This document shows positions 34,855 to 47,133 of a DNA stretch of 64,000 bases, piece after piece. Every line of letters starts with the position of its first letter. Position 1 is the first letter of the stretch. The stretch is from Begonia masoniana. Taxonomy: Eukaryota > Streptophyta > Magnoliopsida > Cucurbitales > Begoniaceae. Below the pieces are notes generated by a model. It did not search any database. It was not told where the DNA came from and saw only the letters and a program-made list of their open reading frames with translations. The position numbers and the translations under genes are program-made. The stretch lies in NCBI GenBank assembly GCA_022432975.1, contig CM039502.1, forward strand, positions 19,291,453 to 19,355,452, read 5' to 3'.

Positions 34855-34958
34855 AAATATCTAGCAACTAAGGTTAATATAAACACGTACAGTAGTTGGA
34901 GTACTCCCATGCGACGATCTGTACTAATGGGTGATCTTTTGAACGGTTTAACAAAATG

Positions 34959-34970
34959 TCTCTGATACCA
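34959..34970 (-). other. Primer-binding site of element D
   Basis: TGGTATCAGAGA on the minus strand, one mismatch from the initiator Met-tRNA complement, 3 nt from the 5' LTR. Confidence 0.85.
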
Positions 34971-34973
34971 TAA

Positions 34974-37171
34974 CGTAACGCCCCGAATTACAAAAAAAAA
35001 ACCTGGTTTGTTAATCACATAGTTTGACTGTATTAAGAAAATTCTAAGGAAATTTAAAATTTCCACTCAACGGCTAAAATTCAAAATTTATTTAAAAACA
35101 TCAAAAACTTGCAGCGAAAAATATTTGTGTAAAACAGAGTCTTCATGGAAACAGACTAGAAAATTCTTACTGTTTAAACAAGACCATGAGGAAAACTTTC
35201 GAAACTTCTCGGAGACATCTGAAGCCAGCTCGACATTTTTGTCAATCTAGCTCCTACAGAGTTTGTCGACTCTGACCTTGGACAACAAGCCCATCTACGA
35301 CTTTGGACGACGAACTCTTGACAAGCGACTTTGGACGAATAGCTCTGAACAAGTGACTGTGGACGATATCGCTACAAACAACATAAATTTAAACGACAAC
35401 AATTTGGATAACAATACTCTGGACGACAATTTTGGACTGCTGTTCCCCTCGTCCACGGCTACATAGGTTTAACGTCTACGGATTTTCTTCCACAGACTTA
35501 CTTAAGTTTTATCGTTCACGGGCCACGTGACTTTATCGTCCATGAGCCACAAGACTTCATTACTTATGGTTTACAAAGACTCATCGTCCACAGACTAGAG
35601 TCCATAGACTTACTAAAACTCATCGTCCACGGACCACGTGACTTTATCATCCACGGGTCACGTGACTTTGAACGATGTTCCTATTCCTAACTTGAGACGA
35701 CTACACTTGTCCACAGAATAAGCAACTGTTTCCACCTTCGACTCTGGACGATATGCTCGTCCACGGCTTTGGACGACATTCTCGTCCACGACTCTATGAC
35801 AACAACTTGATCGATTACACTCTAAGCAGTGAACAACTCTGACTATTGAAAGAACTTGCAAATTTTCACAGTTACCATTCAACATAATTTGACTCCATAA
35901 AATGCCAAAATCCAATAAAAGAACTACAGTTAAAACTAACAATGTTTCCTTATCAGAGTGACTTCAAAAACATAACAGAAATATGAAAACTATCACTGTC
36001 ATAAAAATTCTCAGCACACAAATCAACAAAACACTTGTCCACTAAGACTTCACATACTGACATTAGTTAAGCCGCCTCATCAGTGCACCAAACTGTGGCA
36101 TAGATATGCTCCATCAACTTCGTCTATCCTTCTATAAACTCAGAGAACTAACCTGTTGAAACCTCAACACCTACATCACAAACTCATCTATTAGCCTAAT
36201 GATAAATAAGTAGAGTAAAATGAAATGAAGTACTGAAACTTAAAACTTAATCATGCAGTTTCTACTTTACAACTCAGTTGTATTCGTTTTACGTTGATCC
36301 CTCTGTACAACGGGAGGTGAATCAATTTCCCAAGGTCTACATCCTCTACTCGATTAAGGGGCAGATTAGTTCCCTTAATAGCTGATCTGATCCCTCCTTC
36401 GATAGGAAGTAGATCAAATTTCCCAAAGTCTACATCCTCTACTCGATTAAGGGGCGGATTAGTTCCCTTAATAGTTTGTCTGATTCAAACTACTTATGCC
36501 TTACCATGCCATTACATGTAAATTCTTTTTCGTATTCTTTCATAAACATGATGCATGACATACTAAAAACATACAAAATAAGCATAAATCCTACTGTTTT
36601 GTGATGTAGGCCTGAAGGCAAACACAAACTCTACTTACCTGGCTTCCTAGAAATGTTTGGTGGAAGGCTACTTCGGGAGTTTACTCAAACCTAAAACCAT
36701 AGATAGAGTATCGATTAGATCTTTACTAAATCTCGTTCTAAACTATTCAAAAGTCTAAAGAGGCTATTTGGGAGCTCTGTTCTTCGGGCATTCCCGATTT
36801 ATCGCAAAGACCCGAACTCACTCTCACTCACCGTATTCCCAAAACACGTTTCTACAAGCTCCCCTATCATCTATAATCACTAAACAACAAGAAAATTGAA
36901 ATAAAGCTCACCTAGGTCGAAGAAATCAGAGGGGAAATTGCTGAGAGGAATCTGCTCTGCTGAGTTGAGCTGAATTTCGAATGAGGAAAATGAGAAACAA
37001 TGGTGCCTAAACCTTCATTAAACCCTCCATTTATAACACTTGCTCCACAGTTACACTTATGCCCTTGACTAACCAACTTTAACCTATTTAAGCAACCAAT
37101 CAAATTTACTTAATTCTATAAAGTAGATAAAAGTCACAAAATGATACTATTAAAAATCAAGGCTGACAATT
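34974..37171 (-). repeat. 5' LTR of element D (main part)
   Basis: It starts CGTAACGCCCCG (plus reading; TG changed to CG) and continues after solo LTR E at 39362-39374 with the GCTACA end. It carries one copy of the 170-bp block (about 35751-35920), the TCGTCCACGG/CACGTG block (35462-35670) and two intact hairpin modules (about 36350-36475). No gene is present. Confidence 0.9.
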
Positions 37172-39356
37172 TGTAACGACCCTCATACCATTCCTAATTT
37201 CCCATACGAAATTCTTCTTTTTCTTTTATGCTTAGCGTTTAGGTGGAAAACAATTTAATAAAACGTTTAAAATAATTACAAAACAATTATTTAAACCAAC
37301 TCGTACACAAACACCTACAAAATACAACCTAATTTCAAACCACCAATACTCCTACATCTCCATAATCTCGTTCAAAACAACTCGTGACATATTTAAACAA
37401 AACACATTTCCATGAAAACGAACTGCGTGGTTCCGTTTAAGAGTTTATCATTTCCTCCTATTTCAAAGAAAATACCAAACAGTTCCATATCATTCAAATA
37501 ACTGATTTAACAAAACGCTTTATAAAACAATTTGCCAAAACATCTGTATATAAATCTATCAGCTAACCAGAACCAAACATCCTAATATGTTCAACTATAC
37601 AGTTTCATCTAACTAACCCATCATTAACCCAAAACATCTCTATACCTTTAATTACATCCCCACGGGTCATAATGCACACCGACTGCTCAGCACACTCCCA
37701 CGGGCTATCTTTCTTCAACTGATCATTTCTCGGGTGGAGGGATCTCGTAGTCACCTGTATCGGGATCACCTACACCATACAGACACCTATGAGCTAAAGG
37801 CTCAGTAAATTCTATGTAAATGCAGATGCGTGCAGTGCATATGGAGTTCAGAAATCATGCATAACATACAGAGCGTCATAGACAGAATGTCAACGAGATC
37901 TCACCCCCCTAACCGAAGGGGGCCCATCCAGCGATCGGACTACCCCGTGTGGTTAGAGGAGGGGGTACACGCTTACAACACATACAGCCGTGCCTAAGTC
38001 CCACCTCGCGTGACCAGATAACAGATTACGTTCATTAATTACATTACATGAGATGTGGTATTGGTCAGACCCTTAATCGGTCCTCACAATAGATCGATAG
38101 CCCCCAATTTTTGGGCCACATCGGTTTTATGAAAACATCGTGCGGAAATTCATTTTCATGCTTAGTTAAAATACGTGATGCATGAACAGTTTAATATAAA
38201 TGTAAACAAATAAGCATGTGTACCATCAAGACTGTAAAGGAAATAACCTACAAAACGTTTAAACCTAACTACCCAACCAAAGCAACTTAAAACGAACAAT
38301 CCACTAAGATCCTCGACGTTACATCGAAGTACGGTGTAGGCCATTCGGCCAGAGTAAGTCACGAGAACTTACCTGTCGTCCGTAGCTCGCTGGGGATGCT
38401 CGGTTATCTGTCCATCTATGGCTCAACCTATGACAAATATTCAAACTTTATTAAACTCAAGGTTAAAATCACCAATTACTCCCAAACTACTATTTCTAAC
38501 CTAATCCAACTAAAACCTAACTAAATAGGCCACTAATTTGGGTTCGGTAAAATCGACCCAAAACTTTGAACGCGCGTAACTTTTGCGTCGATTATCGGAA
38601 TCAAACGATTCCAGCGGCCACGTACTCCTCTAATAACCTATTTTAACCTACCAAAAGGAATTTTAAAACAAATAACCCTAGCTAGGTCAAAATTGGCAAA
38701 ACCCAAACTGCCCCCTTAACCGAAAAATTCCCTTTTCTGGTTTTTCATCGAACCTCCTCCATTTCCATACCAATCGACCACCCACACCTTCAATTAGCAT
38801 AATCTAATCAAATTCCAAGGCTTTACATAGGAAAACCCGAATTCCCCAATTTGGAGCCCTCAAATTTTCCTTCAATCCGAGCTCTCCTTTGCCAGGAGAC
38901 TTTCGCCGGCCTTAAGCTCGGCCATTCACCGTCGAGAACGGCCAAAAGCGGCCGGTGACCGGAGCTCAATGCAGCTCGTCACCCACGGCCACAAATCGAG
39001 CGAGAAACAGGGGAAGAACTCACCGATTTTCGATCGGGTCTGGCGCGGAAAAGCCGAACCGAGCACTGGCTTCAGCTCGCTGGAGTTTGCTCGTCTGAAC
39101 GGTGACCGGAATCGCGTAGTCGTCGGAGGGAGGTCACTCGGCTCACTCTGTCGCTCTCGGGTGCTCGGGCCGAAGTGAAGAAGCAGAATGGCTTCGCGAG
39201 AAGCCATTCTGTTATTAATTAAAAATAAGATTTTAATTTCAATTTTAATTTTATTTCTTTATTTATTTTATTAGTTTGTTTATTTATTTTAACTAATTAC
39301 TAAATCGCCCTCATGTAAAAGCTACGTACGTCATATAAATCTTTCCGGGTGTTACA
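37172..39356 (-). mobile_element. Solo LTR E inside D's 5' LTR
   Basis: A 2185-bp LTR with no interior, flanked by CAATT (37167-37171 and 39357-39361). In element orientation it runs TGTAACACCCGGAAAG...GGGTCGTTACA. The other D LTR shows the undisturbed site (GACAATTACC near 29934). Its layout follows LTR A (TGAGCTAAAGGCTCAG block near 37790, cytosine-rich stretch near 37905), but the region at 38700-39180 is GC-richer than its neighbours. The open stretch at 38969-39178 shows no protein family. Confidence 0.94.
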
Positions 39357-39374
39357 CAATTACCAATCGCTACA

Positions 39375-39563
39375 AACTCATTCCTTTATAGCACAAGAGT
39401 ATGTAGTTAAGTGGAATTTAGAGTTTGTCCCAGCCGACCATACCTATAATGTCATATTGCCCTTCGGGGAGTTTTTACACTTAGAGCAGGACATACAAGG
39501 AGAGGTGATATCTATTAGTTGTCAGAAGTTGTACGCGAATTTGATTATCATAGGCATGAAGGG
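39375..39563 (+). pseudogene. Element Z protease fragment
   Basis: After the right copy of AACTC it continues the protease in phase from the active site (THSFIA) through LPFGEF and YANLIII. It ends in AAGGG (39559-39563), the left target duplication of F. Open throughout. Confidence 0.87.
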
Positions 39564-39727
39564 TGTAACACCCGACAATTTCGGCCAGGTGATTTTCTTA
39601 ACCATTTTAATTGTCACCCTTTTTATTTACCTTTATGATTTTAAATTTAATTCCAAGACTTATTTATTACAAGTTGAGTGAAACTAGGTTGGGTGGCAAG
39701 TTTGTAATTAAGGTGGATTTTAATTGC

Positions 39728-39736
39728 TATAAATAG
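39728..39736 (+). promoter_or_regulatory. TATA box in LTR F
   Basis: TATAAATAG about 165 bp into the LTR, followed by a leader-like CT-rich region. It is probably the U3 promoter. Confidence 0.65.
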
Positions 39737-41164
39737 GTTATGGGAATTCTTAAACCTCATTAAAACCTCACTGTAGCCGACATTTCCTCTCTCGGCGATT
39801 CCCTTCCTTCTAGAGCTCCCTCTCTGCCAGCTATTCCTTCACCGACGACCAGTTCTTCAGCCTCCACTTCGGCAATCCACGCTCTAGATAAGACGTAGAC
39901 AATGTAGTTACTGGGTAGTTACTTAGAGCTCTGTCTTCAGCTAGAACTTGAAGTTTCGGATTCTTCACTAATAGAGTAATGGTAGTGACAATCATGATTT
40001 GTGTTTAGTAATGGCATTTTTGATTCGATTCTGGACATTAAGATAACAGACCATGTTTAGTTGTTAGACTTAATCCGGTTATTTAGGTTCTAGAAGTTTA
40101 ATCTGTACACACTAGGCGCTCGACTAGGAAGATTAGAAATATTTATGGTAGATACTAGGATGACTTTTAATTAGGTGTTGATTTAACACTGTAATGTGAA
40201 ATGTTCTAGGTGAAGAATTTTGAAGAGAAATGCTCAAGTTGCTAAGGAAACCAGGTAAGTGAGTGAGTAAGATTCTCAACCATTAAGGCCCTACATCACA
40301 AGGGTACTAGGTAGAAGTTGTCTATGAGGTTTAAAGATTTTCTGTGCTATTGTCTGTTTAGTTATGGTACTCGAGTTGATGTTATGATCCTTTGATGAAT
40401 GAATGGCTTGTTCAGTAGTCTGATGAACTAAGATTACTCATGCTCATGCATCATGAATGTTTTCCCAAGCATATGAAAATGTTTTAAGTGTATGATTTCT
40501 CCCATGAACAAGATATGAATATGAAACTTATGCAACAAGGATTAAGAGAGGGTTGGGGCGGTTTGGCGTATGTCACTGTCCAAAAAGAGGACCATGAATA
40601 CGACCCGCAAGGAACTATGTACACTCTCACTGTCAACCCCCTTTTCGGCACAAATTCTCCCTTAATCCATATGATGAAAACGATGAACATGAACAAGAAC
40701 AAGAACATGAAAAGATCATGAACATGTGTTTCTTTAATCCATGCATTCATGCATACATGTTAGCATTGCACTCCTTACTAAGCATTAGGCTTATAGTTTA
40801 AACCTTATGATGTAGGTGAAAAACTACCAGGTGAGGATTTCAAGTTTAATGAGGATGATTAAGGCTGGTTGCCGAAAGGTGCTTAGGGTGACAGATTGGT
40901 GGCTGGAAGGTGATTTAAACTCCTGGTTACTACCTCTATCATGTTAGTAAGGTTATGAATACTGAGGTCTATGTAGGGTGTTTTCTTAATACAATGGATA
41001 CTGGAACTTGACTGACTAACTTCTGAGTTTGAGAATGATCGTGAAATGATAGAATGATCTGTTTTGTTAGAGTCTCTCGCTACAAGTATTCTAGGTGAGA
41101 TTATGGTCCAACTGTGTGTTAGTTTATTCAGTCATGTTGAAGTTTATGAAAGTCTGAGAGTTTC

Positions 41165-41560
41165 CTGTCTATCGGATGAAGTCTTCCATCGGATGAAGTC
41201 TTCCATCGGATGAAGTCTTCCATCGGATGACGGAAGTCTTATCGAATAAAGTTTAATGAGTCACGTGCTGTGCGTGTGTCAATCGGTAGAAGTCGATATT
41301 AAGTCTTGTCGTTTTGTGATCGGATGAAGTTTAATGAATCACGTGATGCGAATGTGTCAATCGGTAGAAGTCGATATTAAGTCTTGTCGTTTTGTGATCG
41401 GATGAAGATTAATGAATCACGTGATGCGCATGTGTCAATCGGTAGATGTAGGTTTTTCCATTATCGGCATGAGTATGTATTAAGTCTTGTCGTTTTGTGA
41501 TCGGATGAAGTTTAATGAATCACGTGATGCGCATGTGTCAATCGGTAGATGTCCTTGAGT
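41165..41560 (+). promoter_or_regulatory. Repeat block with four CACGTG boxes in LTR F
   Basis: It starts with CATCGGATGAAGTCTTC repeats, then about 78-bp units containing AATCACGTGATGCG, TCAATCGGTAGA and TCTTGTCGTTTTGTGATCGG. CACGTG lies at 41262-41267, 41340-41345, 41418-41423 and 41521-41526 (spacing 78, 78 and 103). Binding by bZIP/bHLH factors is inferred from the motif only. Confidence 0.65.
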
Positions 41561-41762
41561 TTCCAATTCTCTTCGGCTAAGTGTCTTAACGCTTTGTCTG
41601 ATTATAAACGTTGTCTACTTATTGAGTTTTCCGCTGTACAGTTGAGGATTAAAGATAGAATTATCATCACTGAGAGAAAATTTAAAATTTTTCGTAATTT
41701 CTCTTAGTTCAGTTCAATGTTTTGGGTAGCGAAACCGGGTCTGGCAGACTTGGGGCGTTACA

Positions 41763-41922
41763 AAGGGGTACAACGTGAACTTAGGCATGGATTGATTGTT
41801 CAGGTATTATGCTACAATCAATTGCAGGTCGGGAGCGGTAGACTCTAGACCCCCGAGTAATGGGCTACTTATTTCAAGCGACCCTCTGTTCTAGTCAGAT
41901 GCCTATGGTGTCTTCCATGAGT
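41763..41922 (+). pseudogene. Element Z protease C-terminal fragment
   Basis: Continues in phase after F with NLGMD, followed by TGA where Trp is expected, then the YYATINCR motif of the protease C-terminus. A frameshift follows near 41890. It ends with TGAGT (41918-41922), the left duplication of G. Confidence 0.85.
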
Positions 41923-43987
41923 TGTAACGCCCCGAGTTATCTGAACCCGGTTTGCTACTCATAACGCTGAACCAAACCATGACGTCTTGATGCTAAATTT
42001 AAAATTTCACTCGACAGCCAAAATTTGACTTTTTCTAAAACTAAATATATTTTAAAACTTGCAGCGGAAAATCAATTGGACATCAATGAAGCTAAGTGAC
42101 CTGAGAAAACATTTTAAAATGACTGTTGGAAGTGTTAAGAGTAATTGGCTAAAAGACATAAAGCTTAAAAAAAACGCGGAATGCCCGTGAAGTTGCCGAA
42201 GTCGAACACATCTGCCGACGACAAAGTAAACGGAAGAAGCAGAAATAGGATTTAGGAGGTTTCTGCTAATGACGTGTACAAACAACGCACCACCATCTAC
42301 CGACAAGCCAACACAACTACCTCTGCCGATGAAGTCGACATAACTTCATCTGCCGATGGAGTCAACATAACTTCATCTACCGATAGATTTCCATCTGCCG
42401 ATAGACAAACTCACGACATCTACTGACAACGACATTATGACTCCTTCCGATAAGATTAAAATACACACTACATCTGCCGATGAAGTCAACATAACTTCAT
42501 CTGCCGATGAAGTCAACATAACTTCATCTACCGATGGATTTCCATCTGCCGATAGACAAAACTACAGATTTTGCGACTCGCACCTGCCGATGACGTCAGC
42601 CGGATGTTCTCTCTCTCATCCAACGACTTTACTGAAGGCACCTTCCGATAGGCAGAACGACAAAACTAAACATCCAGAAACAAACCAAATCACTGCCCTT
42701 CCCAAATTCAGTAAAAACAATGTTTTCAAAACCCAACAGAACACTAATATCAAAGACTCTCAGAATGTATTCAAAGTTTAAAAAAAAAACACTACTGTCA
42801 TAAAATTTTCAGAAAAAGGAAACATCTATACTGAACTAGTTACTCCCAACTCAACACTTGCAGCCATGGATTAAACCGCCTCAACAGATGACCAAATCGA
42901 TGCCTGAAAATGCTCCTCCAACCAGCCTATTCCTCATGTTGGTCGGTAAACATACCTTCAGTAACTTCTTCACCTACATCACAAAACTCATCTATTAGCC
43001 TAATGCTAAGCAAGTAGAGCGATGAATGAAATGGATCAATGAAGCAATAATTTCCCTAAACATGCGGTCTCTACTTTCTCATCTCAGTTGTATTCAAATT
43101 CGTTCTCTGTTGATCCCTCTGTACGATGGGAAAGGGGATCAGTCATTCCCCAAAGCATACATCCTCTGATCTCAATTAAGGGGCGGATTAATTCCCTTAA
43201 CAGTTAACTGGTCTGATCCCCCTGTAGGATTGGGAAGTGGATCACTTTTCCCAAAACCTCAATCCTCTGTTCTCAGTTAAGGGGCGGATTAATCCCCCTT
43301 AACAGTTATTCTGATCATCCTGCTCACACTTACCATGCGTTTCATGTAAATTCATTTTCGTAATCTTTCAAAAACATGATGCATGACAACTGGAAAATAA
43401 ACATACAAAACATACATAAACCCTACTGTTTTGTGATGTAGGCCCGAAGGCACAAACAAACTCTACTTACCTGGATTCTTGGCGAGTGCTCGGTTAGGAG
43501 CTTCTTCGGGATCTTTCTCACCTAGAACATAAACAGAACATTAAGTCAACCTGTACTAAACCTCATTCTAAGGCATTCAGAAAACCTAAGGGAATAGTTG
43601 GGAGTTCTGATCGCCAAGCATTACTGATTCTATACTAAACCCGTATCTACTCACTTTCCTGATGAGTTCCCAAAATAGATATCTAACACTTCCCCCATAC
43701 AATCTTCCTTAGTTACTAAGTCAGAAAAATCGAGGTAGAAACTTACCTAGCTCGTCGAACGGACTCGGGGAAGGAAATCGCCTGGGAAGTCTGCTGGTTT
43801 GAGCTGAAAACCGAGAGCAAGAATGAATAGTGGCGGCTGAGCTCAATAGATTCTTTCTAAATAGGTTATCCACTAATAAGTTTTTAATTTACCATAATGC
43901 CCTTGCATATCCATTCATTAACCTAATCCATATTTGCACATCTTAATTTGACAAATTAAATTGGGTTTAATGGAACCGGGTGCTACA
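41923..43987 (-). repeat. 3' LTR of element G
   Basis: 2065 bp, TGTAACGCCCCG to GGGTGCTACA in plus reading. It contains the CATCTGCCGATG repeat block (42300-42680), a TGACGTCA palindrome (42591-42598) and two copies of the hairpin module (43110-43320). In element orientation the start matches solo LTR K. No gene is present. Confidence 0.9.
42300..42680 (-). repeat. CATCTGCCGATG repeat block in G left LTR
   Basis: Irregular 26-27-bp units of TAACTTCATCTGCCGATG type, interspersed with CCGATAG units. This is the natural source of the large 27-bp array at 57514-58690. CATC-TGCC-GATG is a short self-complementary motif. Confidence 0.82.
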
Positions 43988-44000
43988 GTCTACCCTCCTT
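43988..44000 (-). other. Polypurine tract of element G
   Basis: AAGGAGGGTAGAC on the minus strand, next to the 3' LTR. Confidence 0.87.
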
Positions 44001-44022
44001 AAAAGAATTTTGTCCTCAAAAT

Positions 44023-45501
44023 TCAGTACCTGAACAGTTCTGGGTGTTGGTCTATTATGTCTTGTTGGCGCTCCCATGTTGCCTCCTCTGTGTTCTGATT
44101 GTGCCACAAGACTTTCACCAGCGGCACTTCTTTGTTGCGTAATACCTTTACTGCATAATCCAGAATCTTTACCGGCTTCTCCTCGTAGGTAAGTGTAGGT
44201 TGAATTTCAATGCTTTGCTGTTCAACAACTTGGGACGGATCCCGCACACACTTCTTCAACATAGAGACATGGAACACGTCATGTATCCCTCCCATAGAAG
44301 CTGGTAGCTGTAACTGATAGGCTGCCTTCCCAATCCTTTTCAGAATTGAGAAAGGACCAACAAATCTAGGATTAAGTTTGCCTCTCTTTCCAAATCTCAC
44401 AACTCCTTTGAATGGTGATACTTTAAGAAAAACTTCATCGCCTACTTCGAACTCTAATTCTCTGCGTCTTCTGTCAGCATAGCTCTTCTGTCGGCTTTGA
44501 GCTGTTAAGATCCTCTGACAGATGAGAGCAACCTTCTCAATAGTCTGCTGCACAATGTCAGGACCAAGCAACTGTGCTTCACCAACTTCGTCCCAGTACA
44601 AAGGAGATCTACATCTTCGTCCATACAAAGCTTCATACGGTGCCATTCCTATTGTTGCTTGAAAACTGTTATTATAAGAAAACTCCACCAAGGACAGATA
44701 CTTGCTCCAAGAACCTTGAAAATCCAAAACACATGCCCGAAGCATATCCTCTAATGTTTGAATGGTTCTTTCCGATTGTCCATCTGTTTGAGGGTGAAAG
44801 GCTGTACTGAAGTTTAGCTGTTTGCCCATGGCTTTATGTAAACTCTTCCAAAATTTGGATGTGAATCTAGAGTCTCGGTCCGAAACTATAGTAACTGGAA
44901 CTCCATGTAGTCGCACAACCTCCTGCACATACAATTCAGCTAACTGATCCATAGAGTAAGTCACCTTGATGGGTAAGAAATGGGCTGATTTGGTTAATCG
45001 ATCGATTATCACCCAGATCGCATCATGTCCTTTTACTGTTCTGGGTAATCCTACAATAAAGTCCATGGTTATCTGCTCCCATTTCCATTCAGGGAGTGGT
45101 AATGGCTGCAACATTCCTGCAGGTCTCTGATGTTCAGCCTTAACCCGCTGGCAGATCAAACATAGTCTTACATGTTCAGCAACGCTCCGCTTCATTCTTG
45201 GCCACCAATAAGTCTGCTTAAGGTCTCTGTACATCTTTGTACTACCAGGATGAACGGAAAATCTAGAAGAGTGAGCTTCAGAAAGGATTTCATCACGAAG
45301 CTCTTTATTGGCTGGCACAAAATATCTATTCCTGAACTTAAGTATTCCATCATCAGTATAATTGAAGTCCAAATTGTCAGTAGAATCCATGCTCGACTTG
45401 AACTTTTTACACTCCTCATCAATGTCCTGGGTTTCTTTTATCTTTTCTAGAATGGTAGGTTTCAAGGAGATGGCAGAAAGCATAGCTGCTACATTGGACA
45501 C
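44023..45501 (-). CDS. Element G integrase with chromodomain-like tail
   Basis: A 492-codon open frame with all integrase parts. The HHCC domain ([12 protein letters not shown] ... [11 protein letters not shown]) is at about residues 70-120 and the DDE core has MDFIVG, SDRD and DGQSERT all intact. [11 protein letters not shown] follows, then the chromodomain-like tail (VLRNKEV, LVKVLW, ATWERQQ). The apparent Met start is internal: the polyprotein is broken just upstream by a stop near 45527 and a 1-bp shift near 45560. The product would insert element cDNA, and the chromodomain would tether it to heterochromatin. It is intact as a domain set but cut off from RT. Confidence 0.87.
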   Translation of the reverse strand: MSNVAAMLSAISLKPTILEKIKETQDIDEECKKFKSSMDSTDNLDFNYTDDGILKFRNRYFVPANKELRDEILSEAHSSRFSVHPGSTKMYRDLKQTYWWPRMKRSVAEHVRLCLICQRVKAEHQRPAGMLQPLPLPEWKWEQITMDFIVGLPRTVKGHDAIWVIIDRLTKSAHFLPIKVTYSMDQLAELYVQEVVRLHGVPVTIVSDRDSRFTSKFWKSLHKAMGKQLNFSTAFHPQTDGQSERTIQTLEDMLRACVLDFQGSWSKYLSLVEFSYNNSFQATIGMAPYEALYGRRCRSPLYWDEVGEAQLLGPDIVQQTIEKVALICQRILTAQSRQKSYADRRRRELEFEVGDEVFLKVSPFKGVVRFGKRGKLNPRFVGPFSILKRIGKAAYQLQLPASMGGIHDVFHVSMLKKCVRDPSQVVEQQSIEIQPTLTYEEKPVKILDYAVKVLRNKEVPLVKVLWHNQNTEEATWERQQDIIDQHPELFRY

Positions 45502-45557
45502 AGTTTCTAGGTTAAACTTATGAAATTAAGTCTCTAAGGCCACCGGCATATCCAGAA

Positions 45558-47030
45558 TCAAACTGAGGCTGACGGTATTACTCTACTTAATGCATCAGCC
45601 ACCACATTGGCCTTACCAGGGTGGTATTTAATCTCAAAATCGTAGTCTTTAACAAACTCCAACCATCTACGTTGTCTCATGTTTAATTCCTTCTGCGTGA
45701 AAATATACTTCAGACTTTTATGATCCGAATATATTTCACAAGTCTGTCCATACAAGTAGTGCCTCCAAATCTTTAATGCAAAAACCACCGCAGCTAATTC
45801 TAAGTCATGCGTAGGATAATTCTTCTCATGCACCTTTAATTGCCTAGAAGCATAAGCTATGACCTTACCATCTTGCATCAAAACACAGCCAAGTCCAATT
45901 TTAGAAGCATCACAATAAATACTAAACTTACCATTTTCAACAGGAAGGGTTAGTATAGGTGCATTGGTCAATTTCTTCTTTAAGGTTTGGAAGTTGGACT
46001 CATACTCCTCAGTCCAAGCATACTCTATGTTTTTCCTAGTTAAACGAGTGAGGGGTGTCGCAACCTTCAAGAATCCTTCAATAAACTTCCTGTAATACCC
46101 TGCTAACCTGAGGAAACTCCTAATATCAGAAGCATTCTTCGGTTGAGGCCATTCCTTAACCGCACGAACTTTGGCTGGATCGACAGATATTCCATCCCCA
46201 GAGATCACGTGACCAAGAAAGTGAACTCTGTCCAACCAAAACTCACACTTGGAAAACTTAGCATAAAGCTGGTGCTGTCTGAGTACTCCTAACACCAAAC
46301 TCAAATGCGTTGCATGCTCATCCTTATTTCTAGAATAAATCAAGATATCATCAATGAATACAATGACAAACTTGTCTAGAAACTCGTGAAACACTCTATT
46401 CATGAGATCCATGAAAGTTGCTGGTGCATTTGTCAAACCAAAGGACATAACCAAAAATTCGTAATGTCCATATCTCGTACGAAAGGCAGTCTTTGGTATA
46501 TCCTCAGACTTAACCTTCAATTGGTAGTACCCCGATCTTAAGTCAATCTTAGAGAAAACTCGTGCACCTTGAAGTTGGTCAAACAAATCATCGATCCTAG
46601 GTAATGGGTACTTATTCTTGATGGTTAACTTATTTAATTCTCGGTAGTCAATGCACATGCGCATTGATCCGTCCTTTTTCTTGACAAAGAGAACTGGTGC
46701 ACCCCACGGCGAATAACTCGGTCGTATGAACCCTTTTTCCATCAGTTCCTCTAACTGTTTCTTTAACTCCTTGAGTTCTGCTGGTGCTAATCGGTATGGA
46801 TTCTTAGATACTGGCTCAGCACCAGGATAGACATCTACTACAAATTCAATCTCCCAATCAGGTGGTAAACCAGGAAGGTCATCAAGGAAAACTTCAGGGA
46901 AATCTTGAGATTTTGGAACCTTTTGGAGACTCGGTTCTCCTACCAGTTTTGTGTCCAAAACACTGGCCAGAAAGCATGAATACTCACTGCATAAGGAAGA
47001 TCTAGCACTAAAAGCGGCTAAAACAGACAT
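45558..47030 (-). CDS. Element G reverse transcriptase and RNase H
   Basis: A 490-codon open frame from the protease-RT linker ([10 protein letters not shown]) through complete [35 protein letters not shown], catalytic FIDDILIYS with DD at about 46352-46347. Complete RNase H ([26 protein letters not shown]) follows. It ends at a frameshift beyond ADALSR. The first Met (47030) is not the natural start: the frame comes from the protease, which is split by element H at 47133. Domain integrity suggests a fairly recent element. Confidence 0.88.
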   Translation of the reverse strand: MSVLAAFSARSSLCSEYSCFLASVLDTKLVGEPSLQKVPKSQDFPEVFLDDLPGLPPDWEIEFVVDVYPGAEPVSKNPYRLAPAELKELKKQLEELMEKGFIRPSYSPWGAPVLFVKKKDGSMRMCIDYRELNKLTIKNKYPLPRIDDLFDQLQGARVFSKIDLRSGYYQLKVKSEDIPKTAFRTRYGHYEFLVMSFGLTNAPATFMDLMNRVFHEFLDKFVIVFIDDILIYSRNKDEHATHLSLVLGVLRQHQLYAKFSKCEFWLDRVHFLGHVISGDGISVDPAKVRAVKEWPQPKNASDIRSFLRLAGYYRKFIEGFLKVATPLTRLTRKNIEYAWTEEYESNFQTLKKKLTNAPILTLPVENGKFSIYCDASKIGLGCVLMQDGKVIAYASRQLKVHEKNYPTHDLELAAVVFALKIWRHYLYGQTCEIYSDHKSLKYIFTQKELNMRQRRWLEFVKDYDFEIKYHPGKANVVADALSRVIPSASV

Positions 47031-47133
47031 CCTCTTATCTTTCTTCGAGGCTTAGAAAGTGTGTCTTAAACCACCAGGGGGTTGAAAACTAACTAAGCCA
47101 GTTCTACAATCTATCGTAGCATAGTGCTTAAAC
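47031..47133 (-). pseudogene. Element G protease C-terminal fragment (left of H)
   Basis: A short stretch homologous to D's protease end (TIDCRTGLVSF ... PPGGLK), with a stop near 47054, cut by H. TAAAC at 47129-47133 is one copy of H's target duplication. The protease continues at 56557. Confidence 0.83.

Larger units (their letters stand above)
27249..39374 (-). mobile_element. Element D: full-length Tekay-type retrotransposon
   Basis: A minus-strand element flanked by the duplication AACTC (27244-27248 and 39375-39379). In its own orientation it has: 5' LTR (39374-34974, containing solo LTR E), primer-binding site, gag, three zinc knuckles, protease, RT (split by TRIM L), RNase H, integrase with chromodomain, polypurine tract, and 3' LTR (29952-27249). 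A moderate number of stops puts it between B and H in decay. Removing D restores the Z protease frame. Confidence 0.93.
39564..41762 (+). mobile_element. Solo LTR F
   Basis: A 2199-bp plus-orientation LTR (TGTAACACCCGAC...GGGGCGTTACA) between AAGGG duplications (39559-39563 and 41763-41767). It has a TATA box at 39728-39736, a splice-donor-like AGGTAAG near 40252, and a repeat block at 41165-41560. Removing it restores the Z protease frame. Confidence 0.94.

Noticed and set aside
38926..39207. GC-richer open frames on both strands as a captured host gene
   Set aside because: They lie inside solo LTR E and show no recognisable domain or splice structure; GC alone is not enough.
40484..40750. 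Met-rich open frames in LTR F
   Set aside because: They are short, open on both strands, within LTR sequence and without a family match.
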